Positions 45,854 to 54,786 of a stretch of DNA of 64,000 bases are shown here, one piece after another. The first letter of the stretch is position 1; each line of letters opens with the position of its first letter. A program made the position numbers and the translations under genes. This DNA is from Lactiplantibacillus daoliensis (GTDB lineage: Bacteria > Bacillota > Bacilli > Lactobacillales > Lactobacillaceae): contig NZ_BJDH01000003.1 in assembly GCF_005405005.1 (NCBI RefSeq), positions 1 to 64,000 of the forward strand, in the 5' to 3' direction. The notes beneath the pieces were generated by a model. That model saw only the letters and a list, made by a program, of their open reading frames with translations. It did not search any database and was not told the origin of the DNA.

Positions 45854-47116
45854 TTAATTCGACTGTTTGGTTAACGTTTTGGTCGTTTCCGTTAGTTTCA
45901 TGTTGGCGGTCTTCAACGACCCTTCATGATAGTACTTCACCGTTACCGTATCGTTAACTTTGTGGTCATACAATGCCGTCCGCAAATTAGCTAAACTGGT
46001 AATCTTCTTACCACCTAATTCCGTAATCACATCGTATTTGGACAATCCCGCTGCCTTGGCCGGTGAACCAGCGTAAGTCTTCATAATGACGACCCCTTTA
46101 GTCACACTAGTTGGGAGCTTCAAGACAGATTTACGATCACTCGCTGAGATACTTGAAAGGTTATACGTCGCAACGCCCAAGGCTGGTCGAACAACTTCAC
46201 CATTTTCAACTAACTCATTGATAATCTTCACAACTTCATTACTTGGAATGGCAAAGCCCATCCCTTCAACACTCGTCCCAGAGCTATCGGAAGATAATTT
46301 CATTGAGTTAATCCCGATCACTTGGCCAGCTAAGTTAAAGAGTGGCCCACCGGAGTTCCCAGGGTTAATCGCAGCATCGGTTTGAATGACTGTCGCATAC
46401 CCCGTCTGTTGACCAGACGTGTTGGTCGTGGCAACCGTCCGTTTCTTAGCGGAAACGATCCCTTCAGTTAAAGTCGTGGCGTAGTTCGAACCCAGTGGCG
46501 ACCCAATCGCCAACGCGTTTTCACCAACTTCAATGTTATCAGAATTACCGAAGCTAGCGGTCTTCGTCACTTTAGCAGAATTAATCTTTAATACCGCCAA
46601 ATCGGTAACGGCATCCGTACCGACTAATTTAGCAGACAACTTCGTCCCATTACTCATAATGACCTGAATGGCATTAGAACCGCTCACCACGTGATTATTC
46701 GTCACAATATAGGCTGCGTTGCCACTCGTCTTATAAATAAGCCCAGAGCCTTCGCTGTACTCTTGTAACTTACTATTGCTAGAAGAACTGGAATTAGAGC
46801 TATCATCGTCCGAACCATCGGCACCACCCAGAATTCCGCTCCAGCCACTAGTCGTACTTTGCTTCTGTAAGTTGATAACGGAGACCACGGCAGCCTTATT
46901 GTCCTTAAAGACTTTCGTGGCTTGGGAACTGACATTAACTTTCACATTGGCCGTGGAAGTTGAGCCGGACTTATTGGACCCAGTTGGTACACTGGTCGAA
47001 GATGTTGTGACATTATTATTGCTTAGATAATTGATACCACCATAAGCGATCCCGCCACCTAACAAGCCGGCAACAAGAGCGGTTACAGCGACTTTGACTA
47101 ATGAGTTATTTGCCAT
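45854..47116 (-). CDS. htrA: Serine protease HtrA (DegP/DegQ type)
   Basis: A 420-residue surface protease. A membrane anchor spans residues about 7-30, then a Ser/Thr-rich linker, a trypsin-like domain with His142 (TNNHVV), Asp172 (TDLAVL) and Ser255 (GNSGGP), and a C-terminal PDZ domain (about residues 310-405). It degrades misfolded exported proteins. The ribosome binding site GGAGGG is 21 bases before the ATG, with a small hairpin (TCGCG/CGCGA) between. It follows walJ and probably continues that unit. Confidence 0.95.
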   Translation of the reverse strand: MANNSLVKVAVTALVAGLLGGGIAYGGINYLSNNNVTTSSTSVPTGSNKSGSTSTANVKVNVSSQATKVFKDNKAAVVSVINLQKQSTTSGWSGILGGADGSDDDSSNSSSSSNSKLQEYSEGSGLIYKTSGNAAYIVTNNHVVSGSNAIQVIMSNGTKLSAKLVGTDAVTDLAVLKINSAKVTKTASFGNSDNIEVGENALAIGSPLGSNYATTLTEGIVSAKKRTVATTNTSGQQTGYATVIQTDAAINPGNSGGPLFNLAGQVIGINSMKLSSDSSGTSVEGMGFAIPSNEVVKIINELVENGEVVRPALGVATYNLSSISASDRKSVLKLPTSVTKGVVIMKTYAGSPAKAAGLSKYDVITELGGKKITSLANLRTALYDHKVNDTVTVKYYHEGSLKTANMKLTETTKTLTKQSN

Positions 47117-47231
47117 AATTTCGCGTCGAAACGCGATCCCTCCCTACATAGAACTAAGTTTTAACTTCATTTTAGCTAAAAAATATGATTTTTCTATGAC
47201 TGAACGATTGTGTAACTGTAAAAATCGTTAT

Positions 47232-48047
47232 TTAGAGCGTCACTAACTTTGTCGCGGTTTCTGGATCGGTATCATAGAGTTGAAAATCATGTTCAACCCC
47301 GAAGTCATGCTCTTTCATCATCGAAGCAACCGTCAAATGAGCCAAAGTCTTCATATTGTTATCTTGACTCCGATGGCCTAAATAGATGCGCTTCGTGTGC
47401 TGACCAATAACATCCATCAACGCATTGGCACTATCTTCATTTGACAAATGCCCCTCGTCGCCGAGAATCCGCTGTTTTAAAGGCCAAGGATAACGGCCCA
47501 TCCGCAACATTTCCAAATCGTGATTACATTCAAATAAATAACCATCGGCATCGCTGATCACGCCTTCAACATGTTCCGAAACATAGCCCGTATCGGTGAT
47601 AATCACGAAGGATTTCCCCGCGTGGTGCAGTTCATAAAATTGTGGTTCCGCGGCATCATGTGAGACGCTAAAGGATTCCACATCCAAATCACCCAAGCCT
47701 AAAGTCGTATCGGGATCAAAAACGTGTTTCAATTCAGTTGGAACCTCGCCAATTCGATGAGCCATGGCATCCCAAGTCCCCTGATTGGCATACACGTCTA
47801 GGCCGTATTTCCGGGCCAAGATGCCGGCCGAATGACAGTGATCGGTATGTTCATGTGTGATGAAAAGACTGTCCACTTCATTAATATCGCGTCCAATCGA
47901 AGTCATCAGATTCGCAATTTTTTTACCACTCAAGCCCGCATCAACCAAGACTTTGTGTTCAGGTGTTTCAATATAAGTCACGTTGCCGGTACTCCCGGAA
48001 GCCAACACACTAACTTGCATTTGATCTGTTGCTAATTTTAATACCAT
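47232..48047 (-). CDS. walJ: WalJ/YycJ metallo-beta-lactamase-fold hydrolase
   Basis: A 271-residue metal-dependent hydrolase of the YycJ family, accompanying WalRK and proposed to be a nuclease-like enzyme that affects DNA replication or cell wall. The metal motif THEHTDHCHSAG is intact. The opening MQVSVLASGSTGN is preceded by nine extra residues; I kept the ATG at 48047 because GGGAAG lies upstream, while the internal ATG has no such site. It is separated from yycI by a terminator. Confidence 0.9.
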   Translation of the reverse strand: MVLKLATDQMQVSVLASGSTGNVTYIETPEHKVLVDAGLSGKKIANLMTSIGRDINEVDSLFITHEHTDHCHSAGILARKYGLDVYANQGTWDAMAHRIGEVPTELKHVFDPDTTLGLGDLDVESFSVSHDAAEPQFYELHHAGKSFVIITDTGYVSEHVEGVISDADGYLFECNHDLEMLRMGRYPWPLKQRILGDEGHLSNEDSANALMDVIGQHTKRIYLGHRSQDNNMKTLAHLTVASMMKEHDFGVEHDFQLYDTDPETATKLVTL

Positions 48048-48163
48048 TATTTAGGTTCTTCCCATCTCTGAAATTCAGCTACTACCGTTGTTATGATACA
48101 CGCTTTTAGGGCCGGAGTGCAACTGACGGTGTCCAGCGTATCAGACCTGACACGTTACGATGA

Positions 48164-48199
48164 TAAAAAAAACGTCTGGAACCAAAATTCCAGACGTTA
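48164..48199 (-). terminator. Terminator between yycI and walJ
   Basis: AACGTCTGGAA and TTCCAGACGTT form a perfect 11-bp stem with a 6-base loop; eight Ts follow on the minus strand. It splits the wal cluster into two parts. Confidence 0.85.
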
Positions 48200-48210
48200 T
48201 CTCATCATTG

Positions 48211-49077
48211 TTATTCAACATGCCAGATCATTCCGGCGGTACTGCTCTCGCTACTTGCAGCATCCGTAGCGTTTTCCGTACTACCGTTCTTCATCGCAGC
48301 TCCCGTAAAAGCATTGATGCGATGCAAACTATAGTTGGAACTGTTCTTACTCTTAACCGCAAACAACCACGTTGGCACGTACACACTACTATCTTTCAAC
48401 TTCAGCAACCGGGTATAGCCAAGCTTTCCCCACACAATTCGTGAGTTATTAGAAACTTGATTGTATTGGTATAACGCGACTAACGCTTTCTTTTCACTGA
48501 TCGTGACGGCTTTTTCACGTAACGTTTTAACATTGCCGACATACGATTGTGTATAGCTGATTAACTGCCGATTCTTATTGACCATCAAATGTAATTGACC
48601 AGTACCCGTCAGAATCTCACCATCAGCCACTTTTTGAATATACACATAGTCACTTGAAGACGATAATGCCGCAGAATAAACATATTGATCGCCATGAATC
48701 ACATTCGCTGCTTGTTTTACAAAATGATCCAAGTCGGCCTGTGGGTGATTCTTATCTACCGCAACCGTCGTGTGTAACAAACTCGTTAATTTGCTACTCG
48801 TCATTAATCGCGCCGTCTGTTCAGTTAACTGACCCAAATGTTGTTTCAAGCCACTGTCGTTATTGCCGGCAATATAGTAGCCAGTCCCTTCATTGCTACT
48901 AGGATTACTGAAACTAATATTGTCATCTCGCATTTCACGAATCACGGTCGTCGCCGTATCGCTCGACGATTTTGTACTCGTATCACTCGAACTGGTCTGG
49001 ACAAACATGTAGACCAGAAAGATATCGAGGACCACGAACGCCGTCACGAAAATCCATTCAATTCTTCGAAAATTCAC
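48211..49077 (-). CDS. yycI: WalK regulatory membrane protein YycI
   Basis: A 288-residue protein with one N-terminal membrane helix (FVTAFVVLDIFLVYMFV) and an extracellular domain. With YycH it modulates WalK signalling in Firmicutes. It starts at a GTG with GGGGGCGG upstream and lies 13 bases after yycH. Confidence 0.88.
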   Translation of the reverse strand: MNFRRIEWIFVTAFVVLDIFLVYMFVQTSSSDTSTKSSSDTATTVIREMRDDNISFSNPSSNEGTGYYIAGNNDSGLKQHLGQLTEQTARLMTSSKLTSLLHTTVAVDKNHPQADLDHFVKQAANVIHGDQYVYSAALSSSSDYVYIQKVADGEILTGTGQLHLMVNKNRQLISYTQSYVGNVKTLREKAVTISEKKALVALYQYNQVSNNSRIVWGKLGYTRLLKLKDSSVYVPTWLFAVKSKNSSNYSLHRINAFTGAAMKNGSTENATDAASSESSTAGMIWHVE

Positions 49078-49090
49078 TGCGTCCGCCCCC

Positions 49091-50416
49091 TTATGATTCG
49101 TTCAGCATCGACGTATACGTCCGCCAAGTACCATTATAGTAGACGTAATAAGTCGGCGTTAAGTCGATCACGAGTTTGGATGACTTATTTTGCGACCACT
49201 GATAGCCGAGTTCAATGCTACCAATTTTATTATTTTTATAACCAGCCCCGACCAATTGTTTCAAGACTGCCGTGGAACTCGGCAGCGTCACCGCCGTCTG
49301 TTTCCCAGTAGTTGGCACCGGAACTTGCAAACTATCGAGTGAGAAGTAATAGCGATCCAGGCCATTAGAGGTCATCTGAATCCGCACATCCCCATTTTCC
49401 GTTTGATTGAAAATCGGGAACCCTTCCACGTAACTCCGATAAATGACACTACTACTCGTGGTGTCGTAACCATAATAACGAATATTATCCATTGGAACGC
49501 CGAGACTAACTAAGTGACTATAGCTTTTCTGCAACTGCGTCGTAAATGAAATCTGACGCGTATCGCCTGAATCACTATAATCCTCAAAATAAACCGTGCC
49601 GAGCTTATTATTCACGGTCATCCGCTTAAATGCCCCGGTCGTATAAATCTGTTCACCATTATGCGTCCGCACTGAGACTGACGAATTACCATCGGAATCT
49701 AACAACCGGTTGGCTAACTGGCTAGCCGACTGTTCATTCATCAGATAGCTATAATGTTGCATCGTCACCGGCTGCGTGTAATCTAAATACGTATTATTAG
49801 CTTCATAGGTCATCTTCACCGCAATCGCAGTTACCTTGTTGGCCTGTAAGACTTTCCGCATCATTTTTAAGGATTTCTTTTTTAAGCGCACACTGTAAAT
49901 CTGATGTTTACTATCATTCAGCAAATACAAATGATCGGTATCATTAACCGGAATCACAATGCGACTAAATTCAGATGAGCGATAGTTCTTCAAATTCTGA
50001 TTAAAAATCGTGTTAAACATGGCAACCGTCACACTGTCCGGAAAGTTTAGCACATAAGAATCCTGGCCATTTAGCAAGGCTTCATAACTCTTAGCGGACG
50101 TGATCCGAGCCTTAACAATACTCGTCGCATCCCACTTACTAATCTGCGCTTTAAATTGAGTGACCAAACTGACATTTTTATTGATCAACAAGGTCTGTTT
50201 TCCGGCTGAATCAGTATGCACGAGCTGCGTCGGCAAATAAATATCATCAATCGTTCGAGTCGCTAAGGTTGAGTTTGAAGAGGCGGTGCTAACCTTATTT
50301 TCACGTTCATAGCGCGACGGATTGGTCCAAATATAGATGGACAGTCCCACACTAAGAATAATCAAAACTGCTAAAGTGATGGGTAAAATGAGGCGTCTAA
50401 GCTTGCGAGTCGTCAT
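49091..50416 (-). CDS. yycH: WalK regulatory membrane protein YycH
   Basis: A 441-residue protein with a single N-terminal membrane helix (LILPITLAVLIILSVGLSIYIW) and a large extracellular part. It is known to affect WalK activity in other Firmicutes. The ATG at 50416 follows GAGGAGG and overlaps the 3' end of walK by 20 bases. Longer in-frame extensions run inside walK and are not used. Confidence 0.9.
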   Translation of the reverse strand: MTTRKLRRLILPITLAVLIILSVGLSIYIWTNPSRYERENKVSTASSNSTLATRTIDDIYLPTQLVHTDSAGKQTLLINKNVSLVTQFKAQISKWDATSIVKARITSAKSYEALLNGQDSYVLNFPDSVTVAMFNTIFNQNLKNYRSSEFSRIVIPVNDTDHLYLLNDSKHQIYSVRLKKKSLKMMRKVLQANKVTAIAVKMTYEANNTYLDYTQPVTMQHYSYLMNEQSASQLANRLLDSDGNSSVSVRTHNGEQIYTTGAFKRMTVNNKLGTVYFEDYSDSGDTRQISFTTQLQKSYSHLVSLGVPMDNIRYYGYDTTSSSVIYRSYVEGFPIFNQTENGDVRIQMTSNGLDRYYFSLDSLQVPVPTTGKQTAVTLPSSTAVLKQLVGAGYKNNKIGSIELGYQWSQNKSSKLVIDLTPTYYVYYNGTWRTYTSMLNES

Positions 50417-52271
50417 CCCAAAGATCCTCCTCTTCATAAGGTTCATATGGCAATGAGATATAGAAGGTCGAACCTTGACCTTCGACACTATCGACCCAGA
50501 TCCGGCCACCGAGCAATTGCACGACTTCTTTCGAAATAGCCAATCCCAGGCCAGTCCCACCTTGTGCCCGCGACCGCGCCTTATCTACCCGGAAGAATCG
50601 GTCAAAGACGTGATTCAAATCGGCCCGTGGAATTCCAAGACCCTGGTCACTAATACTGATAATGACCTGATTATGGGTCTCGAGTAAACGACAGGTCACC
50701 ACCCCACCATCGGGCGAGTATTTGATGGCGTTATTCATAATATTATCGAGCACTTGGGTAAATTTATCGGTATCAATTTCTACCCAGAGGTCACGCTTCG
50801 TAAATTCCCGTTTGATCGTATAGTATTTGGCGGGATTATCATCCTTTTTCAAAATCATATCAAAACGATTCAACACATAGTTGAACATTTCATTGATATT
50901 AACGAGTTCCATATCGACACGTGTCGTCCCAGAATCCATTCGTGACAAGCTTAACAGCTCATTAATCATCCGAATCATGCGATCCGTTTCTTCCTGAGTT
51001 ACCTTTAAGAAACCAGGCGCAACCTCTGGATCTTTCCAAGCGCCGTCACTCAAAGCCTCAATATAACTCCGTAGACTCGTCAAAGGTGTCCGTAATTCAT
51101 GCGACACATTTGAAACGAACTGCTTCCGATCATTATCGATCTTCTGCTGTTCCGTAACATCGTGCAAAACACAGACTAACCCACTGATAAACCCAGATTC
51201 TCGTTGAATCAATGAGAAGTAAGCATTCAAAATTAAATCACGTTCATTTGACGAAAAGTCCAACGTCAATTCATCTTGATTTTCAATCAAATCACGCAAC
51301 GAATAGTCATCACGAATCTGTAACATATCCAAAATGGAATTACCAATTGCTTTTTCAGCCGTAACATCGACAAAATCGGAGGCTGTTTCATTAATAATCG
51401 TGATATTTCCACGTCGATCGGTCGCGATAACCCCATCGCTCATATGTGCGAGGACACTATCCAATCGCCGCCGTTCCGCTTCGGTCGATTCTTGCGATTC
51501 TTCGACCCGAATCGACAAATTATTGATGGCACCAGCAAGCTGTCCCAATTCATCATCACTGTAAACGCGAACTTGTCCCGCATAATCCCCACGAGAAATC
51601 CGTTGGGTCTGCCGTTTCATTTCTTCGATTGGTCGCGTTATTGCCCGGGCAATGATGATCGCAATGCCTAAGCCTAGGGCCATCGCCACGAGTGACGCGA
51701 CCGCAAAAATCTGCATAATTGAATTAATCGTATTATAGACAGACTTCATATTCGCCCGCACATACAGGACACCAACTAACTGGCTATTATTGCCAGTCGT
51801 ATTTGAACTGTATAACGGCACTATCGAGATGTAGTACTGACTATTATTCGAAGTATCATAGGTATTTTTAGTATACGAACGATTATTATAGATGGCATTC
51901 TTAACATTTCTGTCCGTGGTCTTTTGCCCAACGATAGCCTGATCATTCACATCATTCGTCCCGCGAATGGTCCCTTTGCTATCAATGACGCGAACTTCAT
52001 CAATATTAGAATTGTTAATATCTGACAAAATCGTTTTCAGCTGCGTATTGGCTTTCGTCGTATTACTGGACGACAACTGCTCTGCCAACGAGTTGTCAAC
52101 ATACGTTGGAATCTGCACCTGGGTCTTAAATTGTTCCAAGTTTTTCGTTTCCAATTGACGCACAAAAATTGCCCCAACAATCTCCAGCGTAATGAGTAAC
52201 AACAATGCGAAGACGAGCGCAATTTTAAAATTAATCGACTTAAAAAAGTTCTTCCGCTTAAGTTTAAACAC
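50397..52271 (-). CDS. walK: Cell-wall sensor histidine kinase WalK
   Basis: A 624-residue kinase: membrane helix at about 15-37, extracellular sensor region to about 180, second helix about 185-209, HAMP (ITRPIEEM), PAS domain about 265-375, then the dimerisation domain with the phosphoacceptor His391 (SNVSHELRTPL) and the ATPase domain (NNAIKYSPDGG, DQGLGIP, GTGLGLAIS). It controls cell-wall turnover genes together with WalR and is normally essential. It starts 13 bases after walR. Confidence 0.97.
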   Translation of the reverse strand: MFKLKRKNFFKSINFKIALVFALLLLITLEIVGAIFVRQLETKNLEQFKTQVQIPTYVDNSLAEQLSSSNTTKANTQLKTILSDINNSNIDEVRVIDSKGTIRGTNDVNDQAIVGQKTTDRNVKNAIYNNRSYTKNTYDTSNNSQYYISIVPLYSSNTTGNNSQLVGVLYVRANMKSVYNTINSIMQIFAVASLVAMALGLGIAIIIARAITRPIEEMKRQTQRISRGDYAGQVRVYSDDELGQLAGAINNLSIRVEESQESTEAERRRLDSVLAHMSDGVIATDRRGNITIINETASDFVDVTAEKAIGNSILDMLQIRDDYSLRDLIENQDELTLDFSSNERDLILNAYFSLIQRESGFISGLVCVLHDVTEQQKIDNDRKQFVSNVSHELRTPLTSLRSYIEALSDGAWKDPEVAPGFLKVTQEETDRMIRMINELLSLSRMDSGTTRVDMELVNINEMFNYVLNRFDMILKKDDNPAKYYTIKREFTKRDLWVEIDTDKFTQVLDNIMNNAIKYSPDGGVVTCRLLETHNQVIISISDQGLGIPRADLNHVFDRFFRVDKARSRAQGGTGLGLAISKEVVQLLGGRIWVDSVEGQGSTFYISLPYEPYEEEDLWDDDSQA

Positions 52272-52284
52272 GGTTTAACGACCT

Positions 52285-52992
52285 CTACTCATTTTCAGGA
52301 TTGCGGAGATAGTATCCGACACCACGCCGCGTCACTAACCACTTTGGATGACTAGGATTATCTTCGACCTTTTCACGCAAACGCCGCACAGTGACATCAA
52401 CTGTCCGCACATCGCCAAAGTAATCGTAGCCCCAAACTGTTTGCAGTAAATGTTCACGCGTCATCACTTGACCGATATGTTGCGCCAGATAATGGAGTAA
52501 TTCAAATTCACGGTGGGTCAATTCAATATTGTCCCCACGCTTTGAAACCATGTAAGCATCTGGATGGATCACTAAATCGCCAATTTCAATATCGGAGTTT
52601 GTTTCTTCTTCAGCCGGTTGCGCTGCTGGCGTACCTTGACGCCGCAAGTTCGCTTTTACCCGGGCAACTAGTTCACGATTTGAGAATGGCTTAGTGACAT
52701 AATCATCCGCACCCAGCTCAAGACCCAAGACTTTATCCAATTCAGAATCCTTGGCCGTAACCATGATAATTGGCATGTCATAATTCTTCCGCACTTGACG
52801 AGCAACTTCCAAGCCGTCCATTTTTGGCAACATTAGGTCTAAGAGGATTAAATCTGGATGGACTTCCTCCACTTTTTGTAAAGCTTCTTCACCATCGGCC
52901 GCGACATGGACTTCGTAACCTTCCTTGGTCAAATTAAACTTCATAATATCTGAGATTGGTTTCTCATCATCAACAACTAAGATTTTTTTCAT
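52285..52992 (-). CDS. walR: Response regulator WalR
   Basis: A 235-residue OmpR-type regulator. The receiver domain has acidic D8-D9-type residues (VVDDEKP) and the phosphorylation site Asp52 (ILLDLMLP); the DNA-binding winged helix is C-terminal ([30 protein letters not shown]). AAGGAGG precedes the ATG. First gene of the walR-walK-yycH-yycI operon. Confidence 0.97.
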   Translation of the reverse strand: MKKILVVDDEKPISDIMKFNLTKEGYEVHVAADGEEALQKVEEVHPDLILLDLMLPKMDGLEVARQVRKNYDMPIIMVTAKDSELDKVLGLELGADDYVTKPFSNRELVARVKANLRRQGTPAAQPAEEETNSDIEIGDLVIHPDAYMVSKRGDNIELTHREFELLHYLAQHIGQVMTREHLLQTVWGYDYFGDVRTVDVTVRRLREKVEDNPSHPKWLVTRRGVGYYLRNPENE

Positions 52993-53265
52993 AACGCTAC
53001 TTCCTCCTTAGGGGAATACAGGTTCAAGTCAAATTTTAAATAATTTCGATTAATACAGGCCTAATCAACCATGACCTGCGTCTGGACTGCTGAAAAACAC
53101 TTTTCAGCGCTATTTTTAGTATATCACAAATAACTATGGCTTTCTTCGTTTGCCAATCCGCATGATACCGCGATTTGTTACAACATTATCGCGGTTTAAA
53201 AATGGTTATGGGAGACAAATTTTACAGAAAAAGTCACTTTTTTTGAAAAAAAAGCGAAAATAGTG
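52993..53265. other. Divergent interval between walR and tRNA-Lys
   Basis: Contains a likely walR promoter (extended -10 TGATATACT, minus strand, 53118-53126), a leader hairpin (GCTGAAAA/TTTTCAGC, 53091-53109) and an 8-bp inverted repeat ACCGCGAT/ATCGCGGT at 53167-53195. No gene is seen. Confidence 0.55.
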
Positions 53266-53294
53266 TTGTCAGCGTCCCCGATTCATGATATTAT
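53266..53294 (+). promoter_or_regulatory. Promoter of tRNA-Lys
   Basis: TTGTCA (53266-53271) and TATTAT (53289-53294) separated by 17 bp, just upstream of the tRNA. Confidence 0.75.
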
Positions 53295-53311
53295 ATTTTT
53301 TGTTGAGTTAT

Positions 53312-53384
53312 GGGCAGTTAGCTCAGCTGGCAGAGCAACGGACTCTTAATCCGTGGGTCCAGGGTTCGATCCCCTGACTGCCCA
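53312..53384 (+). tRNA. tRNA-Lys (anticodon CTT)
   Basis: A complete cloverleaf of 73 bases: acceptor GGGCAGT/ACTGCCC, anticodon stem ACGGA/TCCGT with loop CTCTTAA (anticodon CTT at 53345-53347), TTCGA in the T loop, discriminator A. The 3' CCA is not encoded. It decodes AAG lysine. Confidence 0.97.
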
Positions 53385-53396
53385 TCCATAACCACT

Positions 53397-53443
53397 AATC
53401 AGTTTTCACGCCGTGATAATCCACCGTGGAGGCTGATTTTTTT
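53397..53443 (+). terminator. Terminator of tRNA-Lys
   Basis: AATCAGTTTTCACG and CGTGGAGGCTGATT pair along 14 positions (three G-U pairs), followed by seven Ts. Confidence 0.8.
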
Positions 53444-53531
53444 GTGTCCTAAAATAAGTCATTTTTGAGCAGAACACATGACAACACCGGTCCATTTCCG
53501 GCATACTAAAGGGACAAAGAAGGTGGAACAC

Positions 53532-53963
53532 ATGCAACATACCACGCGTCAGGCGGCGCAAAAAATGATTCAAGCCACAGCGGTGTTCACCGTTGCCACA
53601 ATTGATGAGAATGGCTTCCCGACGACCGTCGCGCTAAGTCCCTTACCCTCAGACCGCCACATAGAACAACTTTTCTTCTATACTAGTCGGCAAACAACCA
53701 CGGTTAAAAATATCCAGCGTTGCAACCGTGCAACGCTGTTTTGCTATAACCTAACTGACTATTCTTCATTAATGTTGAAGGGCCACTTAACGCTCGCGGG
53801 TCACGAAGCCTTTACCACCGATTGGCGTAACGAACTGACACCATTTCAGAAACGATTGGCTTATCATGACCCAGTTATTCTGAAATTTCAAACAAATAGT
53901 ATTAAGATTCGTCAAATGATGGCCATGGATCACTTAGAATTACTGCCAAAATTAGATGACTAA
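53532..53963 (+). CDS. Pyridoxamine 5'-phosphate oxidase-like protein
   Basis: A 143-residue split-barrel protein of the flavin-reductase/PNPOx-like group. Features are AVFTVATIDENGFPTTVALSPL near the start and the FFYTSRQTTTVKNIQRCNRATLFCYN segment that forms the barrel. It probably binds FMN, F420 being absent from such bacteria; the reaction is unknown. GAAGGTGG precedes the ATG at 53532. It is distantly related in fold to the protein encoded at 11458. Confidence 0.8.
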   Translation: MQHTTRQAAQKMIQATAVFTVATIDENGFPTTVALSPLPSDRHIEQLFFYTSRQTTTVKNIQRCNRATLFCYNLTDYSSLMLKGHLTLAGHEAFTTDWRNELTPFQKRLAYHDPVILKFQTNSIKIRQMMAMDHLELLPKLDD

Positions 53964-54038
53964 GAAATTACACCACTTCATCAGACGACAGACTCATTCC
54001 GCGGTGAAATCTGGCCTAGAATAAGTATCTAACATAGC

Positions 54039-54079
54039 ACACTAAAAGCATCTGGTTTTTCCAGGTGCTTTTAGTGTGT
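54039..54079. terminator. Terminator after the PNPOx-like gene
   Basis: CACACTAAAAGCATCTGG and CCAGGTGCTTTTAGTGTG form an almost perfect stem with a TTTTT loop. Confidence 0.75.
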
Positions 54080-54446
54080 CTACTTTATTACCCTACACTC
54101 CTGAAATCACTGTCCTCTAAAGGTCATAAGTAAAAAATTGCGGGCCTGCGATCACTACACCAATAATTAGGCAATGAAAATTTAGTCGACTACTGCCGCT
54201 TCCGGTGGTTGCCGATAACATGCGAACGAGGGACCGGTCCAAGCCTTAGGAACGTCTTGAACCTCGCCCGGAAGCTTTGCCAAGACCGCAAATCTCCCGA
54301 ACCGTCCGTGGTGTAAGTTCGGCAAAAAGCGCCGATCAAACGCCACTTGCACGTTCGATGCTATCGCCAACAGCCTCCAGCTAATCAGTGGTTCTATTTT
54401 ATAGAGCTGTTATTTACACTTAGCTGAGTCAGGTGAAAGTGGAATG

Positions 54447-54500
54447 CAGTGTCGGCAAGATTAGTTGGCGTTTTTAGCTGACTAATCTTGCGGGGCACTG
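54447..54500. repeat. Long imperfect hairpin
   Basis: The arms share CAGTG at the base and the perfect 11-bp core GCAAGATTAGT/ACTAATCTTGC, with a short internal loop and the loop GTTTTTA. No T run follows, so it is not a simple terminator. Confidence 0.55.
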
Positions 54501-54524
54501 AATTTGGGCAAGTCTACTTTAAAC

Positions 54525-54534
54525 GTAACGTTAC
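54525..54534. promoter_or_regulatory. Palindrome GTAACGTTAC upstream of the maltose phosphorylase gene
   Basis: A perfect 10-bp palindrome of the kind bound by LacI/GalR-family regulators such as MalR. It lies about 250 bases before the gene, with the promoter not clearly visible. Confidence 0.35.
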
Positions 54535-54786
54535 TAGCACTGCTAAAGTACTAATATTTTTAATTCTTTCAAACATTAGCTGTCCTGAAAAACACCTCTG
54601 AAAGCAAGTAAAGACACTAGTTTATTCAACTTAATTATTAATTTCATTTTTCTACCAGAGTGGCTGTGCTTACGGCGACAATATTTGAAACACCTAAAAA
54701 TCTGGTCTAGGCTTGAAAGTGGGATAGAACTTTTTTGAAATATTTATGACGTTTTTTCAGTCAATTAACTAAGGAGTGGTTATTCG

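Larger units (their letters stand above)
53964..54786. other. Long gene-free interval with a GC-rich block and hairpins
   Basis: It contains the terminator at 54039, then a GC-rich segment (54182-54375) unlike its surroundings, then a long imperfect hairpin (54447-54500) and a palindrome GTAACGTTAC (54525-54534) that could be a LacI-type operator of the maltose genes. A 62-codon frame on the minus strand in the GC-rich block has no good start and is not called. Confidence 0.5.

Noticed and set aside
50417-50560. N-terminal extension of YycH inside walK
   Set aside because: The extension lacks a ribosome binding site; GAGGAGG before 50416 gives the standard YycH start with a membrane helix.
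54182-54370. 62-codon minus-strand frame in the GC-rich block
   Set aside because: It would need a TTG start too close to its only SD-like sequence; more likely a by-product of the GC-rich sequence.
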